DNA from: Nitrosovibrio sp. Nv6
Lineage (GTDB): Bacteria > Pseudomonadota > Gammaproteobacteria > Burkholderiales > Nitrosomonadaceae
Reading direction: 5' to 3'
Assembly: GCF_900110495.1 (NCBI RefSeq)
Contig: NZ_FODX01000004.1
Span: 168,300 to 232,299 of the forward strand
DNA: 64,000 nt
In this document: in pieces, positions 9,782 through 18,303 of the stretch
How the letters are laid out: each line of letters begins with the position of its first letter
Position numbering within the stretch: the stretch's first letter is position 1
Translations under genes and position numbers: made by a program
The notes under the pieces: model-generated
What the model was told of the DNA's origin: nothing
Seen by the model: the letters and a program-made list of their open reading frames with translations, nothing else
The model's database searches: none

Positions 9782-9796
9782 TGCAACAAAGTTGCA
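9782..9796. promoter_or_regulatory. Perfect palindrome upstream of zur, candidate operator
   Basis: TGCAAC-AAA-GTTGCA, an exact inverted repeat with a 3-bp centre, sits in the expected promoter zone of the Fur-family gene. Its right arm and flank (9789-9799) recur inverted upstream of the ZnuD-like receptor. It is a reasonable operator candidate for autoregulation. Confidence 0.45.
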
Positions 9797-9909
9797 TCTA
9801 CTATATCCGGATAAACGCGCACGCGCAATCCCCCCTTTTTCAGTAACAGGAATGTGGGAAGTATTCAAGGATGAACTGCTGATGACTCGCCGGTCTCTAC
9901 GTTTTTAAA

Positions 9910-11227
9910 ATGGCCAGATCCACGCGCACCCCTTTTCAGTTGGTCATGATGCTGGCCGGTATTTGCGTGGCTCATCGCCCAGCTTTTCCGGTCAGGTCTA
10001 TACGGCAACCCCCGATACCTATCGTGTCAGACTCAAGATACTGGAGCCGGGAGATTCCTTACAGCTCATGCCGGGAGAGTACAAGGATGGCCTGCCGATC
10101 CATTATCTTCATGGCACGTCCCCCGCACCGATTATGATCTCGGGACCGGACAAAGGCCCGCGTGCTATTTTTGTGGCACGGCCGGGCCATAACACGGTGA
10201 GCATCGTGAATTCGAGTTACATCGCTATCCGCAATCTGGATATCGACGGGCGTCAGCTTACGGTGGATGGCGTGAAATGCGAAGGGCACGCGGATTGGGC
10301 CCATCATATTACGCTTGATGGATTACGCGTATATGGCCACGGCAATGATCAGCAAACAGTCGCCATTTCAACCAAATGCCCGGCCTGGGGCTGGGTAATA
10401 CGCCACAATGTGATCACAGATGCCGGAACCGGCCTCTATCTCGGAGATTCGGATGGTCGCGCCCCGTTTATTAACGGATTGATTGAGCACAATCTGATCG
10501 TCGATACGCTGGGCTACAATCTGCAGATCAAGCATCAGCAACTTCGGCCGGTTCTTCCGGAAATACCGGTTGAGCCCAGCACTACGATCATTTCGGAGCC
10601 AAAACGATGCCCAGGCCCAATGTGCTGGTAGGGCACTGGCCGCTTTCCGGACCGGGGTCAGATGACATGTATCTCGTCTACGATAATTTCTTTTACCAGA
10701 ATCCGCACGAATCGTTATTCCAGGGAGAAGGGAATATCGCGCTGTACAATAACCTGTTTGTAAATCATTTCGGCGATGGGGCTCGCATTCAACCACACCA
10801 CGGCACTACACGCACGATAAGCGTGTTCTACAATACTGTCATAGCGAAGGGATCCGGCATAACTATCTTGCGCCGCTGGCAGGATCCGGTATATCAGCAA
10901 CTCGTCTCGGGTAATATCATATTCGCCCTGTCACCGTTGCGCGGCGCTTCCACGGAAAGCAATCTGACGGGTGGTTTCGACGAGGCCCGGAATCATCTTG
11001 CCCGGCCATTCGCACCTTTAGGTGAAATGAACCTGGCATCTGCGGGCATCAAGGTGCGAAAACATGCCGGAAACAGCGCGCGCTTTGCTATTTACCCGGA
11101 CGCCGGCATGGACTTCGACGGCGGGGGTTTGATTGGCGCAGACAGGATAGGCGCTTATTCGCTTGATAAAGACCAGCCCCGCTGGCTGCCGGCGCTGGAG
11201 ATCAAGCCAGCGCCTCCTGCGCGATAA
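9910..11227 (+). pseudogene. Right-handed parallel beta-helix protein, broken by frameshifts
   Basis: Three consecutive frames together make one protein. A signal peptide (MARSTRTPFQLVMMLAGICVA) is read from 9910. The body is read from about 9965 to 10600 (YTATPDTYRVRLKILEPGD through DTLGYNLQIKHQQLRP). The C-terminal part is read from about 10607 to 11227 (PRPNVLVGHWPLSGPGSDDM onward). The body shows beta-helix-type repeats (ITLDGLRVYGHGN, GWVIRHNVITDAGTGLYLGD, NGLIEHNLIVDT), as in polysaccharide-binding or lyase proteins. At least two indels are needed, near 9965-9980 and 10575-10607. Either the gene is decayed or the sequence has errors; both junctions should be resequenced. It sits beside the exopolysaccharide block. 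Confidence 0.7.
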
Positions 11228-11244
11228 GAAGCATCTCTGCTTTC

Positions 11245-11575
11245 TTCAACCTGAATCCGGTAGTTGGACGGAGTGGAGTGTGCGGTTTTTGGGTGCAGGG
11301 CAAGGCGCGATGGTGCGGAATGGCGCGACCCCGGAGCGGGATGCGGGCGCTATGAAACGCGGTCGCGGCATCCGCTTCGCGGGGCTCCTGCATGCTACGC
11401 TCCGGGACGCCCCATTCCAAGGAGTTGCAACGCAGCCATGTGCCGCAAAAACTGCTCAAGCCGCACCGCAGCGAACTCACCAAAAAGATGAAGGCCAGGC
11501 GATACAAAAAGTCATTGTGGATCATAACGCCAAACTGAAAAATAAGCGGTCGACTGCCGGATTCAGGTTCAACAG
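11245..11575. repeat. Short element with imperfect terminal inverted repeats (MITE-like)
   Basis: The left end (TTCAACCTGAATCCGG, 11245-11260) and the right end read in reverse complement (TTGAACCTGAATCCGG) match at 15 of 16 positions, and similarity continues weakly a further 10 bp. The 330-bp interior has no convincing gene in any frame. The arrangement fits a non-autonomous mobile element or a large hairpin-forming repeat between the beta-helix pseudogene and the VanZ gene. Target-site duplications are not clear. Confidence 0.45.
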
Positions 11576-11589
11576 AAGACATTCATAAA

Positions 11590-13722
11590 ATGAGAATTCT
11601 CGCGGTTATCTTATTACTGATTGCTTATGGGTCGTTGTATCCTGGCGACTTTTCCGCGCCACCGGAAGGCGCCGTAAAAACATTCCTCACCGATTTCCGC
11701 TGGTTCACCTCGCGGGGGGATGTGCTAGGTAATATCGCGCTGTTTTTTCCTCTTGGAATGGCGTCTATTATATTTTCGCCGGACAGACTCGATAGCCGGG
11801 GTCGTATTGCCGGATATCTTCTTCTGGCGCTTGTGTACGCGTTTGCCCTTCAGTTAGCGCAGGTTTGGCTGCCCTCCCGTTCTGCCGCGCTGGCGGATGT
11901 GGTCTGGAATATGACGGGCATGATCTCGGGGATGGCGGCGGCAGGTCTTGTCGCAAAGCGTTCCCCGGGAAACGTGCAATTGTTCAATTACGCTTCGCTG
12001 ATACCGCTATCAGTATTGATGTTATGGCTGCTCACCGAGCTATTGCCGCTGGTGCCGTCTCTGGATTTGCAAAAATTCAAGGATGCGCTGAAGCCGCTCC
12101 TCCTCGAGCTCCGCTTTTCCCTCCCGGAAACGATCATGCATGCGGCCGGGGTCTTTGTCGCTGGCTGCGCTTTCGTGGCGCTGGGGCGCCAACCAGCTTC
12201 ATGGTTGGGGGCCGCCCTATTGCTGGTTATGGCGGGGAAACTCGCTGTCGTGAATCTGGCATTGGATGCATCGGTCGTGATAGGGATGCTGGCGGGTTAT
12301 GCGGGTTGCCTGTTGGTGCCGCGCCTCGGCAGCTCAAAGATGATCTTTGAAGCAGCCTTCCTGCTACTGTTTGCAGCCTGGACCATTACCGGGGTAACGC
12401 CTTTCTCTCCCGCACCGGGTGGAACCTTTAATGGCGTTCCTTTTGCCACTATGCTTCAGGGATCCGTGGAAACCGCTGCGCGGGGATTGGCCCGGTCCTT
12501 GTTTGTTTATACGGCTCTGCTGTGGCTTGGGCAAAAAGCGGGGCTTGGTATCAGAAAAACGGTAGGTGGACTCGTCATATTGACCTGCTTGATCGAGCTG
12601 TTACAGATGGGCTTGCTGGGCCGCACTGCAGACGTGACAGAGCCGATCTTGTTACTGCTGATTGGCTGGGTGTTTCCCGAAATGCAAAGCCAGGAGGCGC
12701 GCTCCGGACGCAAAAACAGTACGCAAGTGCTGGCAACAGAGCCGTTCCCTGTCAGTGCGGTCCGAACAGAAATAAGCGCGGAAATGAGTGGAATGCGTAT
12801 GCTTGGTCTGGTAGCGGCGGGGATTGCGATAACGGTGGCAATTGCGTGGTTAATCACGAAGTCGGCTTTAACCCCCTATAATGTTCGAGAACTGGTGTAT
12901 GAAGGCCACCCCTTCAGATCGCTCCTATTGCTTGCAACACTGCTGTATTGGGCGATTGGTTTTCCGGTACTGATTTCACAATGGCTGGCGCGGGGTGAGT
13001 TGTATCTGCTCAGCTTGCCGCCCCTGGTATTGCTGCATGGCTTGATTGCATGGATACTGTTGTGGTCAGCTGTACCAACCGAGAGTCTTCACGATGTGGT
13101 CGGATCACCTGTTCTTGGATGGCCGTGGGAATGGGAATTGCTCGGCCGTTTCGTAGCATTGTTCAGCGTCTGGAGCGTAGCGGCGGTAGGAGGAAGCGTT
13201 ATCGCAGGGTGGCGGTTTCTTCCCAATCCCAAAATTGCCCTACTGGGCTGGGCAGCTGCCGCCTGCCTGATTATGCCACTTTCGTATTATGTCGTCGTTC
13301 GTGAGGCATCCACTGATAATCTGGTCGAGCTTATGGCCGGCAATGGCAGCATAGGCTCGTTCTTGCTGATCAGCCTGGCTGTCACGTTGATCACTTTTGG
13401 CGGAGCCAAAGCGGCGCTTGCATCCGTTCCCGGCGCGGCACAAAGGTTGAGGGCAGCGGCGTGGATGCTTTTGTCAGGAATTCTGGCCTACCTGACGCTT
13501 TATTTTGGCCTGGAACAGGTAATCGTCAAGTATGGGCAGGTTTTTTCCGCAATGCAGTTTTTGCTGAGCAGCGATCGTGCGCATTTGGCCGGACCGAATG
13601 AGTTGATAATTCGGTACACCACACTATACGGTTTTGTCATGATGGCAACCACAATGGTGCAATATCCCCTATGGCGTTGGGTCATGTCATCCCCGGAGAT
13701 ATCATCTGCGACCAAAAAATGA
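11590..13722 (+). CDS. Large VanZ-family integral membrane protein
   Basis: A 710-residue polytopic membrane protein. Residues about 1-120 form a VanZ-like unit (YGSLYPGDF, DVLGNIALFFPLGM, QVWLPSRSAALADVVWNMTG). A second VanZ-like stretch follows (about 250-365, with FSPAPGGTFNGVPF and IELLQMGLLGRTADVTEPI). A separate C-terminal region of roughly seven further helices (about 400-700) does not resemble VanZ. VanZ-like proteins are frequent in exosortase/exopolysaccharide loci, but their function is unknown. It lies just beyond the downstream end of the minus-strand exopolysaccharide block and is oriented towards it. The ATG start at 11590 is close to the right end of the inverted-repeat element. 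Confidence 0.75.
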   Translation: MRILAVILLLIAYGSLYPGDFSAPPEGAVKTFLTDFRWFTSRGDVLGNIALFFPLGMASIIFSPDRLDSRGRIAGYLLLALVYAFALQLAQVWLPSRSAALADVVWNMTGMISGMAAAGLVAKRSPGNVQLFNYASLIPLSVLMLWLLTELLPLVPSLDLQKFKDALKPLLLELRFSLPETIMHAAGVFVAGCAFVALGRQPASWLGAALLLVMAGKLAVVNLALDASVVIGMLAGYAGCLLVPRLGSSKMIFEAAFLLLFAAWTITGVTPFSPAPGGTFNGVPFATMLQGSVETAARGLARSLFVYTALLWLGQKAGLGIRKTVGGLVILTCLIELLQMGLLGRTADVTEPILLLLIGWVFPEMQSQEARSGRKNSTQVLATEPFPVSAVRTEISAEMSGMRMLGLVAAGIAITVAIAWLITKSALTPYNVRELVYEGHPFRSLLLLATLLYWAIGFPVLISQWLARGELYLLSLPPLVLLHGLIAWILLWSAVPTESLHDVVGSPVLGWPWEWELLGRFVALFSVWSVAAVGGSVIAGWRFLPNPKIALLGWAAAACLIMPLSYYVVVREASTDNLVELMAGNGSIGSFLLISLAVTLITFGGAKAALASVPGAAQRLRAAAWMLLSGILAYLTLYFGLEQVIVKYGQVFSAMQFLLSSDRAHLAGPNELIIRYTTLYGFVMMATTMVQYPLWRWVMSSPEISSATKK

Positions 13723-13971
13723 GTGCTGAAAGTTTCAGCTATGACAGCTTTCGTTCTATGAATATTATTCATTCAACGAACACTTCGGTTCTGACCCGCG
13801 GATCATTCATCATATCAGCGCATAACGGAGCGAACACTCTGGCTTGCATTACCGGAAAGTAAAGCAATCAATAAAACTCGGCGCATCATATGCGTAACAG
13901 AGCACCGGTGCTCCAACCAGCAGAGCGGCAACATGGTTGAGGCATATCTGATGATCCTTCCAGGTTGGCCA
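13723..13971. other. Convergent intergenic gap
   Basis: About 250 bp between the VanZ gene and the glutamine-cyclotransferase-like gene, which converge. It holds a perfect 14-bp palindrome, GAGCACCGGTGCTC (13900-13913), and a near-palindrome at 13882-13894, but no T-run typical of a terminator and no gene that I can support. Confidence 0.5.
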
Positions 13972-14817
13972 TTATTTATGGGGGTGAAGCGGGATGAAAA
14001 TCTCGAACAGGCGTGGCCACCGTTTGCCGGTCACGTAAAAGGTTTCAGTGGAAGGCGAGTAGGCGATGCCATTAATCATGTCGTGAAAATCCCTCCGGCC
14101 AGACTGAGCAACGATGGCACGACAATCGATCACCCGCAGAACGCGCCCATCTGTACTATCTATTTCATAGATACAGCTATCGAATTGAACATTTGCGTAG
14201 ATCCTGCCATTGACACATTCGAGATCATTGATGCGTTCCAGCGGCCTTCGATTCATATGAACCGAAAGGCTGGAAATAACGGAAAATTGCGCGTCCCTGA
14301 ACGTCAGCTTATTGGAACCGTTGCTCATCAGAAAGAATCCGCGGCAGCGCGCCAGACCCCATCCTTCACCTTCGTAAGTGAATTCACTGCAGGGTTTCAA
14401 GCTGTAAAGATCATAGACAATGGCACGCCCAGAAGTATAAGTGAGTTGCACCAGGCAGCCATTGAGGACGGCAATACCCTCACACCATTCGTTTTCAATT
14501 CTGATTTCCCAACGCACGTCGCCACTCTCGGGGTCGAGGCAGCGTAGACGTGAAGCGCCAACAAGGCCGGTGTTCTCGTAGAGATGTTTGTCATGAAAGG
14601 CGAGCCCCTGCGTGTACGCCCCTGAATCATGCGGCAGGATACGCTTGACTTGGGGTATCACCTTGGGCAGGCCATGAGTGCGGAGATGGAAATGGGCAAG
14701 CGCCAGCGGTTTCTTGAGACCGCAGTAATCCAGCAGCTGAATGATTTTGTCATGCTTCATTCGAGCGGCATGACCGGAAATATCGATACTGTGTGTGCCG
14801 GTTTTGGCATTCCGCAC
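13972..14817 (-). CDS. Glutaminyl-peptide cyclotransferase-like protein
   Basis: Resembles the plant/bacterial-type glutamine cyclotransferase, a five-bladed beta-propeller that turns N-terminal glutamine into pyroglutamate. Family motifs are visible: HDSGAYTQGLAF near the N-terminus, YENTGLVGASRLR, WCEGIAVL, INDLECVNGRIYANV and MINGIAYSPSTETFYVTGKRW, which place the key acidic and aromatic positions. It lacks a signal peptide, although many homologues are exported. The GTG at 14817 directly abuts the preceding stop; an ATG at 14760 is an alternative. It is the last gene of the run with three acyltransferase-like genes, so it may act on their products or on envelope proteins, which is speculation. 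Confidence 0.75.
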   Translation of the reverse strand: MRNAKTGTHSIDISGHAARMKHDKIIQLLDYCGLKKPLALAHFHLRTHGLPKVIPQVKRILPHDSGAYTQGLAFHDKHLYENTGLVGASRLRCLDPESGDVRWEIRIENEWCEGIAVLNGCLVQLTYTSGRAIVYDLYSLKPCSEFTYEGEGWGLARCRGFFLMSNGSNKLTFRDAQFSVISSLSVHMNRRPLERINDLECVNGRIYANVQFDSCIYEIDSTDGRVLRVIDCRAIVAQSGRRDFHDMINGIAYSPSTETFYVTGKRWPRLFEIFIPLHPHK

Positions 14818-16011
14818 CTACTGGACGACGCCAAGCTTCCACAATAGTTTGCGCATGCGTTTGCGCAGGCCGTAACGCTCGAGGAATCGGCCGGCAGTGA
14901 TGGATATCTGGTTGCAACCATGCATGGCATGAGTGATGAGGCTGCTGCGCCAGTAGCGTGGTATGAGATAGAAATAGCGCTCGACTGTTGCAGCATTACT
15001 GAGCCGTTGCTTATGGAGGTTGTCGTCGTTACCAAAATCGAAGCGCTGCACTTGGCCCGGCGTGGCGAGAAGATCGGGAATGATCTCGGTATGAAGGAAT
15101 ATGCCTGCCTGCAATTTTGCCCAATCTGGATCATAGCCGATTTCCTGAGCATGATAGCAGCCTTGGTACAAGTGACCTACCTGAAAGGCAATGGGTTGGT
15201 TGTTTGCAAACAGGACATAGCTGCGAAACCAACCCAGCTCAGCAGTTGTTCCATAGCGACCCTCTAGAAGTGTCCGGCTGCGTAGTCCACCCCCTAGTAG
15301 TCTGTATTGATAAGTGCGGGCCGACACCGCCATGGCAGCATCCAGAAATGCGCCTACCTCGTCCGAGCCTCGATAGCACACAGTCCGGTACGTGGCGGTC
15401 TCGGCGATGAATCGCTTTCGGGTGCGTTTGAGATCGCCGCGGGTGCTGGCACTGAGTTGTCCCAGGTAGTGGGCATAATCACCGGTAAAGTCTATGTAAC
15501 GATGGGCGTACCGTTCGCCATATTGAAGGATATGATACTGCTTGCGTAACGGCGAGCCCTCGGCGAGTAGTTCCGCCAAGGGTGATCCATCAGCTACCGA
15601 TTCCAGGAATAGTGCCTCGTTGGGGTTCAGTTGATCTCGCAATTGCTCAAACAGAGTTAGCAGGCCTGCGGATTCATTCGTAACAAGATCGGACTCCATC
15701 GGAGGCGGGGCAAATAATGTATAGCGGCGGATCGGATGGGAATACAGCGTCCAGTCGCTAAGCGCAATGCGCAACGCTGATGGATGTACAAGAAATACCG
15801 CCGAGCCAGCACGTATACCAGCCTGTTCGAGAATAAATCCCTCCACGTGCTTGTCGCCGCCATCGGCGAGTGCTGCCACCCAGCGCGGGTCCTGATGCAG
15901 AGACATACTTCCGCAAGGGCTGTGGAGCCGCATCGCATCAATGAACAATTGCTCCAGTTCCAATTTCTTCCAGATCGCGGCTGTAGTCCAGGTCGGCGTT
16001 AACATCACCAT
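14818..16011 (-). CDS. CelD/BcsL-like GNAT acyltransferase-type protein, copy 1
   Basis: A 397-residue protein with the CelD/FemAB-like GNAT fold. The core runs SASTRGDLKRTRKRF, RTYQYRLLGGGL, FANNQPIAFQVGHLYQGCYHAQEIGYDPDWAKLQAGIFLHTEIIPD and FDFGNDDNLHKQR. It is paralogous to the next gene; shared landmarks include LDPRW/QDPRW, FLVHPS/FFVHPG and TYQYxLLG. Such proteins transfer acyl or aminoacyl groups to polysaccharide or lipid-linked sugars. The substrate here is unknown. It is transcribed after the copy at 16167 and before the cyclotransferase-like gene; its stop abuts the GTG of that gene. The start ATG is at 16011 or a few codons inside. Confidence 0.72.
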   Translation of the reverse strand: MVMLTPTWTTAAIWKKLELEQLFIDAMRLHSPCGSMSLHQDPRWVAALADGGDKHVEGFILEQAGIRAGSAVFLVHPSALRIALSDWTLYSHPIRRYTLFAPPPMESDLVTNESAGLLTLFEQLRDQLNPNEALFLESVADGSPLAELLAEGSPLRKQYHILQYGERYAHRYIDFTGDYAHYLGQLSASTRGDLKRTRKRFIAETATYRTVCYRGSDEVGAFLDAAMAVSARTYQYRLLGGGLRSRTLLEGRYGTTAELGWFRSYVLFANNQPIAFQVGHLYQGCYHAQEIGYDPDWAKLQAGIFLHTEIIPDLLATPGQVQRFDFGNDDNLHKQRLSNAATVERYFYLIPRYWRSSLITHAMHGCNQISITAGRFLERYGLRKRMRKLLWKLGVVQ

Positions 16012-16166
16012 GCCGGAATTCCAGTTCGAACGGCAACAATAAATGGCGGCTTATTGAAGCGCATTATCTTCCTGAAGAATATCTCAATCCATCCATAATT
16101 TTTAAATTGAAAACCTCTTGCATCTTTCATATCTCAAAAGAGTCCCAGTCTCGCCCTAGTATAACC

Positions 16167-17369
16167 TTAGCTCTTGCCTGAAGAACGCTTTACGGCGGCC
16201 GTACGGACAAATCGTTTTATGCGCTCTTTCAGGCCGCTCGCTTCAAGCCAGTATCCGATTCTCTCGGAAAGGAAATTTACCGCGACCAAGGTGCCCGCAT
16301 AAAATGTGCCGGGCCATCCCCGCGGGATCAAGTAGTAATGCCTCTCCTCTCGTGATGTGTTGGACATTCTCTGTTTATACAAACTGTCTCCAGCCAGGAA
16401 ATCAAATCGGCAAATGCCGTCTGCCAGCAGATCGGCCATAACCTCTGTATGTAGGTAAATACCTGGTTGCAGCTTGGATATGGCTGGGTCATACCCTACA
16501 TGATGTGCATAATAGGTGTACCTGTCGTGATAACCAAGCTGGAAAGCAACGGGTTTATCGTCGATCTGAAGAACATATGCTTTAAGCCAACCATGTACCG
16601 CCATCTTCTGAAGGTATGCGACCTGTTCGGGCGTGTCTTCAAGACCAAGGCCAAGCAGATGATACTGATAGGTCTTCCGGGATACCTGCGCCAAAGCCGC
16701 TGCCAGCTCGCCGACATGTTCCGGTTCGGTGTAGCGAACCAGCGTTACCACCCCCCCTGCCTTCACGTTAAAATTCTTGCGCGTGCGACGGGCATCCTTA
16801 CGGCTTTCGCTTCCCAATGTCCGGAGATAATCCTCAAATTGCGCTCCCGTCGGCAACTCGATGAGGCGTCTGGTATAGATCGGGCCGTAGGGCACCACGT
16901 GAAAGAGTTTGTAAATCGAACTGCCCGGTAATGTCAGCAGGTTGGCCAGGGGCGAATCTGCTCGTACGCTCTCGAAAAATACAACACCACGTGCGCCTAT
17001 TGCTTCGCGGAGTGGCTTGAATAATCCAGCAAGCGACGACGAGTCCTTGCATAGCGGTGCGCCCTGCATCGCATACCTTCGCACGGGAACGCGAAATAGG
17101 GTTGCCTCGCCAAAGCAATAGGTGAGCATACCTGGATGAACAAAAAAGGGAGCATAACCACAAGGATGTTGTCGATCGCCCTGCAGGAAATAATGTATCG
17201 ATTTATCCGAGCTGTCGACACGGCTGCTCAGCCAGCGCGGGTCAAGCTCAAGCGGTACGGAGCCTAGCGGAGAGAGGTCAATGGCATTGCCTGAAATGTT
17301 GGCCCGACACCAGTGCATCACGACTTTTCCCTTGAAATGGAGCGACGAAGGCAAGTCATCAAATTCCAA
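16167..17369 (-). CDS. CelD/BcsL-like GNAT acyltransferase-type protein, copy 2
   Basis: Paralogue of the genes on either side, with 400 codons from a TTG at 17369. A more likely start is the GTG/ATG pair at 17321/17318, preceded by AAGGGA at good spacing, giving about 383 residues. GNAT landmarks include LGSESRKDARRTRKNF, SRKTYQYHLLGLGLED, YVLQIDDKPVAFQLGYHD, HHVGYDPAISKLQPGIYLHTE and FDFLAGDSLYKQRMSN. If read from 17369 it overlaps the upstream copy by 11 bp, consistent with one transcript. The role is probably modification of a surface polysaccharide made by the neighbouring cluster; this is inference. Confidence 0.72.
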   Translation of the reverse strand: MEFDDLPSSLHFKGKVVMHWCRANISGNAIDLSPLGSVPLELDPRWLSSRVDSSDKSIHYFLQGDRQHPCGYAPFFVHPGMLTYCFGEATLFRVPVRRYAMQGAPLCKDSSSLAGLFKPLREAIGARGVVFFESVRADSPLANLLTLPGSSIYKLFHVVPYGPIYTRRLIELPTGAQFEDYLRTLGSESRKDARRTRKNFNVKAGGVVTLVRYTEPEHVGELAAALAQVSRKTYQYHLLGLGLEDTPEQVAYLQKMAVHGWLKAYVLQIDDKPVAFQLGYHDRYTYYAHHVGYDPAISKLQPGIYLHTEVMADLLADGICRFDFLAGDSLYKQRMSNTSREERHYYLIPRGWPGTFYAGTLVAVNFLSERIGYWLEASGLKERIKRFVRTAAVKRSSGKS

Positions 17370-18303
17370 ATCGCATCATTTTTTTTACTTTTGACTTAAG
17401 TCCGAACTGATCAAGCTTCCCGCCGATTACAGCACTGATATTGTCGACGGTCCTCTGACTATGCAGCAGAAACCTGTTCCGCATATTGGCACGCAGAAAA
17501 AAAACATTCGCGCACTGAATATTGTGGGTTGCAAATAGCTTTTTGTGCTCTGATTGTCCTTCCGTGAAATCAAAAAACTGAAATGTACGCTCCTCGAATA
17601 AATGCTGCAGGGCAAGCCACTGCAAAACGGTGCCCACTGAGAAATTCATATAGGTAGGATCGTATCCGAGAAAGGCATAGATCAGCACTCCGTTTGTAAC
17701 CGGGCAATAGAGATATGAGATAGGCTTATCTTGATAAAAAAGAATGAACCCGCGAACCCGATCCTGGTGAGCAAGCTGCTCCATTTGTTGGCGGAATTCA
17801 TCAGAGTCGGGCAAGCCTTCATCAAGCAGCCTTTCCTGATACGTTATTTTGGACACAGCACGAGCTAATCGAAAGAACTCCAGCATCTCCCCGGGAGCTT
17901 TGTAAACCTTCCAGGAGATGTTACCGCCGCAATATTCTGCGTATTTTCTAACTTTACGATTGAGGGTTGAGCGCGTTTTGGACGAGAACTTGCTCGTGTA
18001 TTCTGAAAATGGCATCCCTCGCATATCGATGTAATAGTGCGGATACTGGGACGATACGTAGCAGAGGTAATCATTCCGCCTGCTAATCGCTGGCTGCTTC
18101 CCGATAATGGGTAATGATCGTATCAAAAAGCCCTGGCTGCGCTCTTGAAGAGGATCGGTTGGCGGTACCAGTTCTGCTACTGGCGGGATTTCATCATCCA
18201 ACCCTATTTCCCGCACTTGTAACCACAACTTGGGCGCGAGCAACGTCTTGTCACCGAACTGTATCTTTATTGGCACTTGGTAATAATGCCAGTTTTGGTT
18301 CAA
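17359..18303 (-). CDS. CelD/BcsL-like GNAT acyltransferase-type protein, copy 3 (divergent)
   Basis: Third member of the acyltransferase run and the most divergent. Conserved elements are SSKTRSTLNRKVRKYAEY, VSKITYQERLLDEGL, FILFYQDKPISYLYC, LGYDPTYMNFSVGTVLQW and FDFTEGQSEHKKLF. The frame is open upstream to a TTG at 18432, but that would overlap the deacetylase by 133 bp. I prefer the TTG at 18303, preceded by CGGGGG, because it forms a TTGA stop-start overlap with the deacetylase stop, giving 314 residues. Both starts are TTG, so the true N-terminus is uncertain. The product is probably a soluble cytoplasmic enzyme of the exopolysaccharide pathway. Confidence 0.68.
   Translation of the reverse strand: MNQNWHYYQVPIKIQFGDKTLLAPKLWLQVREIGLDDEIPPVAELVPPTDPLQERSQGFLIRSLPIIGKQPAISRRNDYLCYVSSQYPHYYIDMRGMPFSEYTSKFSSKTRSTLNRKVRKYAEYCGGNISWKVYKAPGEMLEFFRLARAVSKITYQERLLDEGLPDSDEFRQQMEQLAHQDRVRGFILFYQDKPISYLYCPVTNGVLIYAFLGYDPTYMNFSVGTVLQWLALQHLFEERTFQFFDFTEGQSEHKKLFATHNIQCANVFFLRANMRNRFLLHSQRTVDNISAVIGGKLDQFGLKSKVKKMMRFGI

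Noticed and set aside
11163..11588. Open frames on both strands between the beta-helix and VanZ genes
   Set aside because: They lie within the inverted-repeat element, look random in composition and have no family match.
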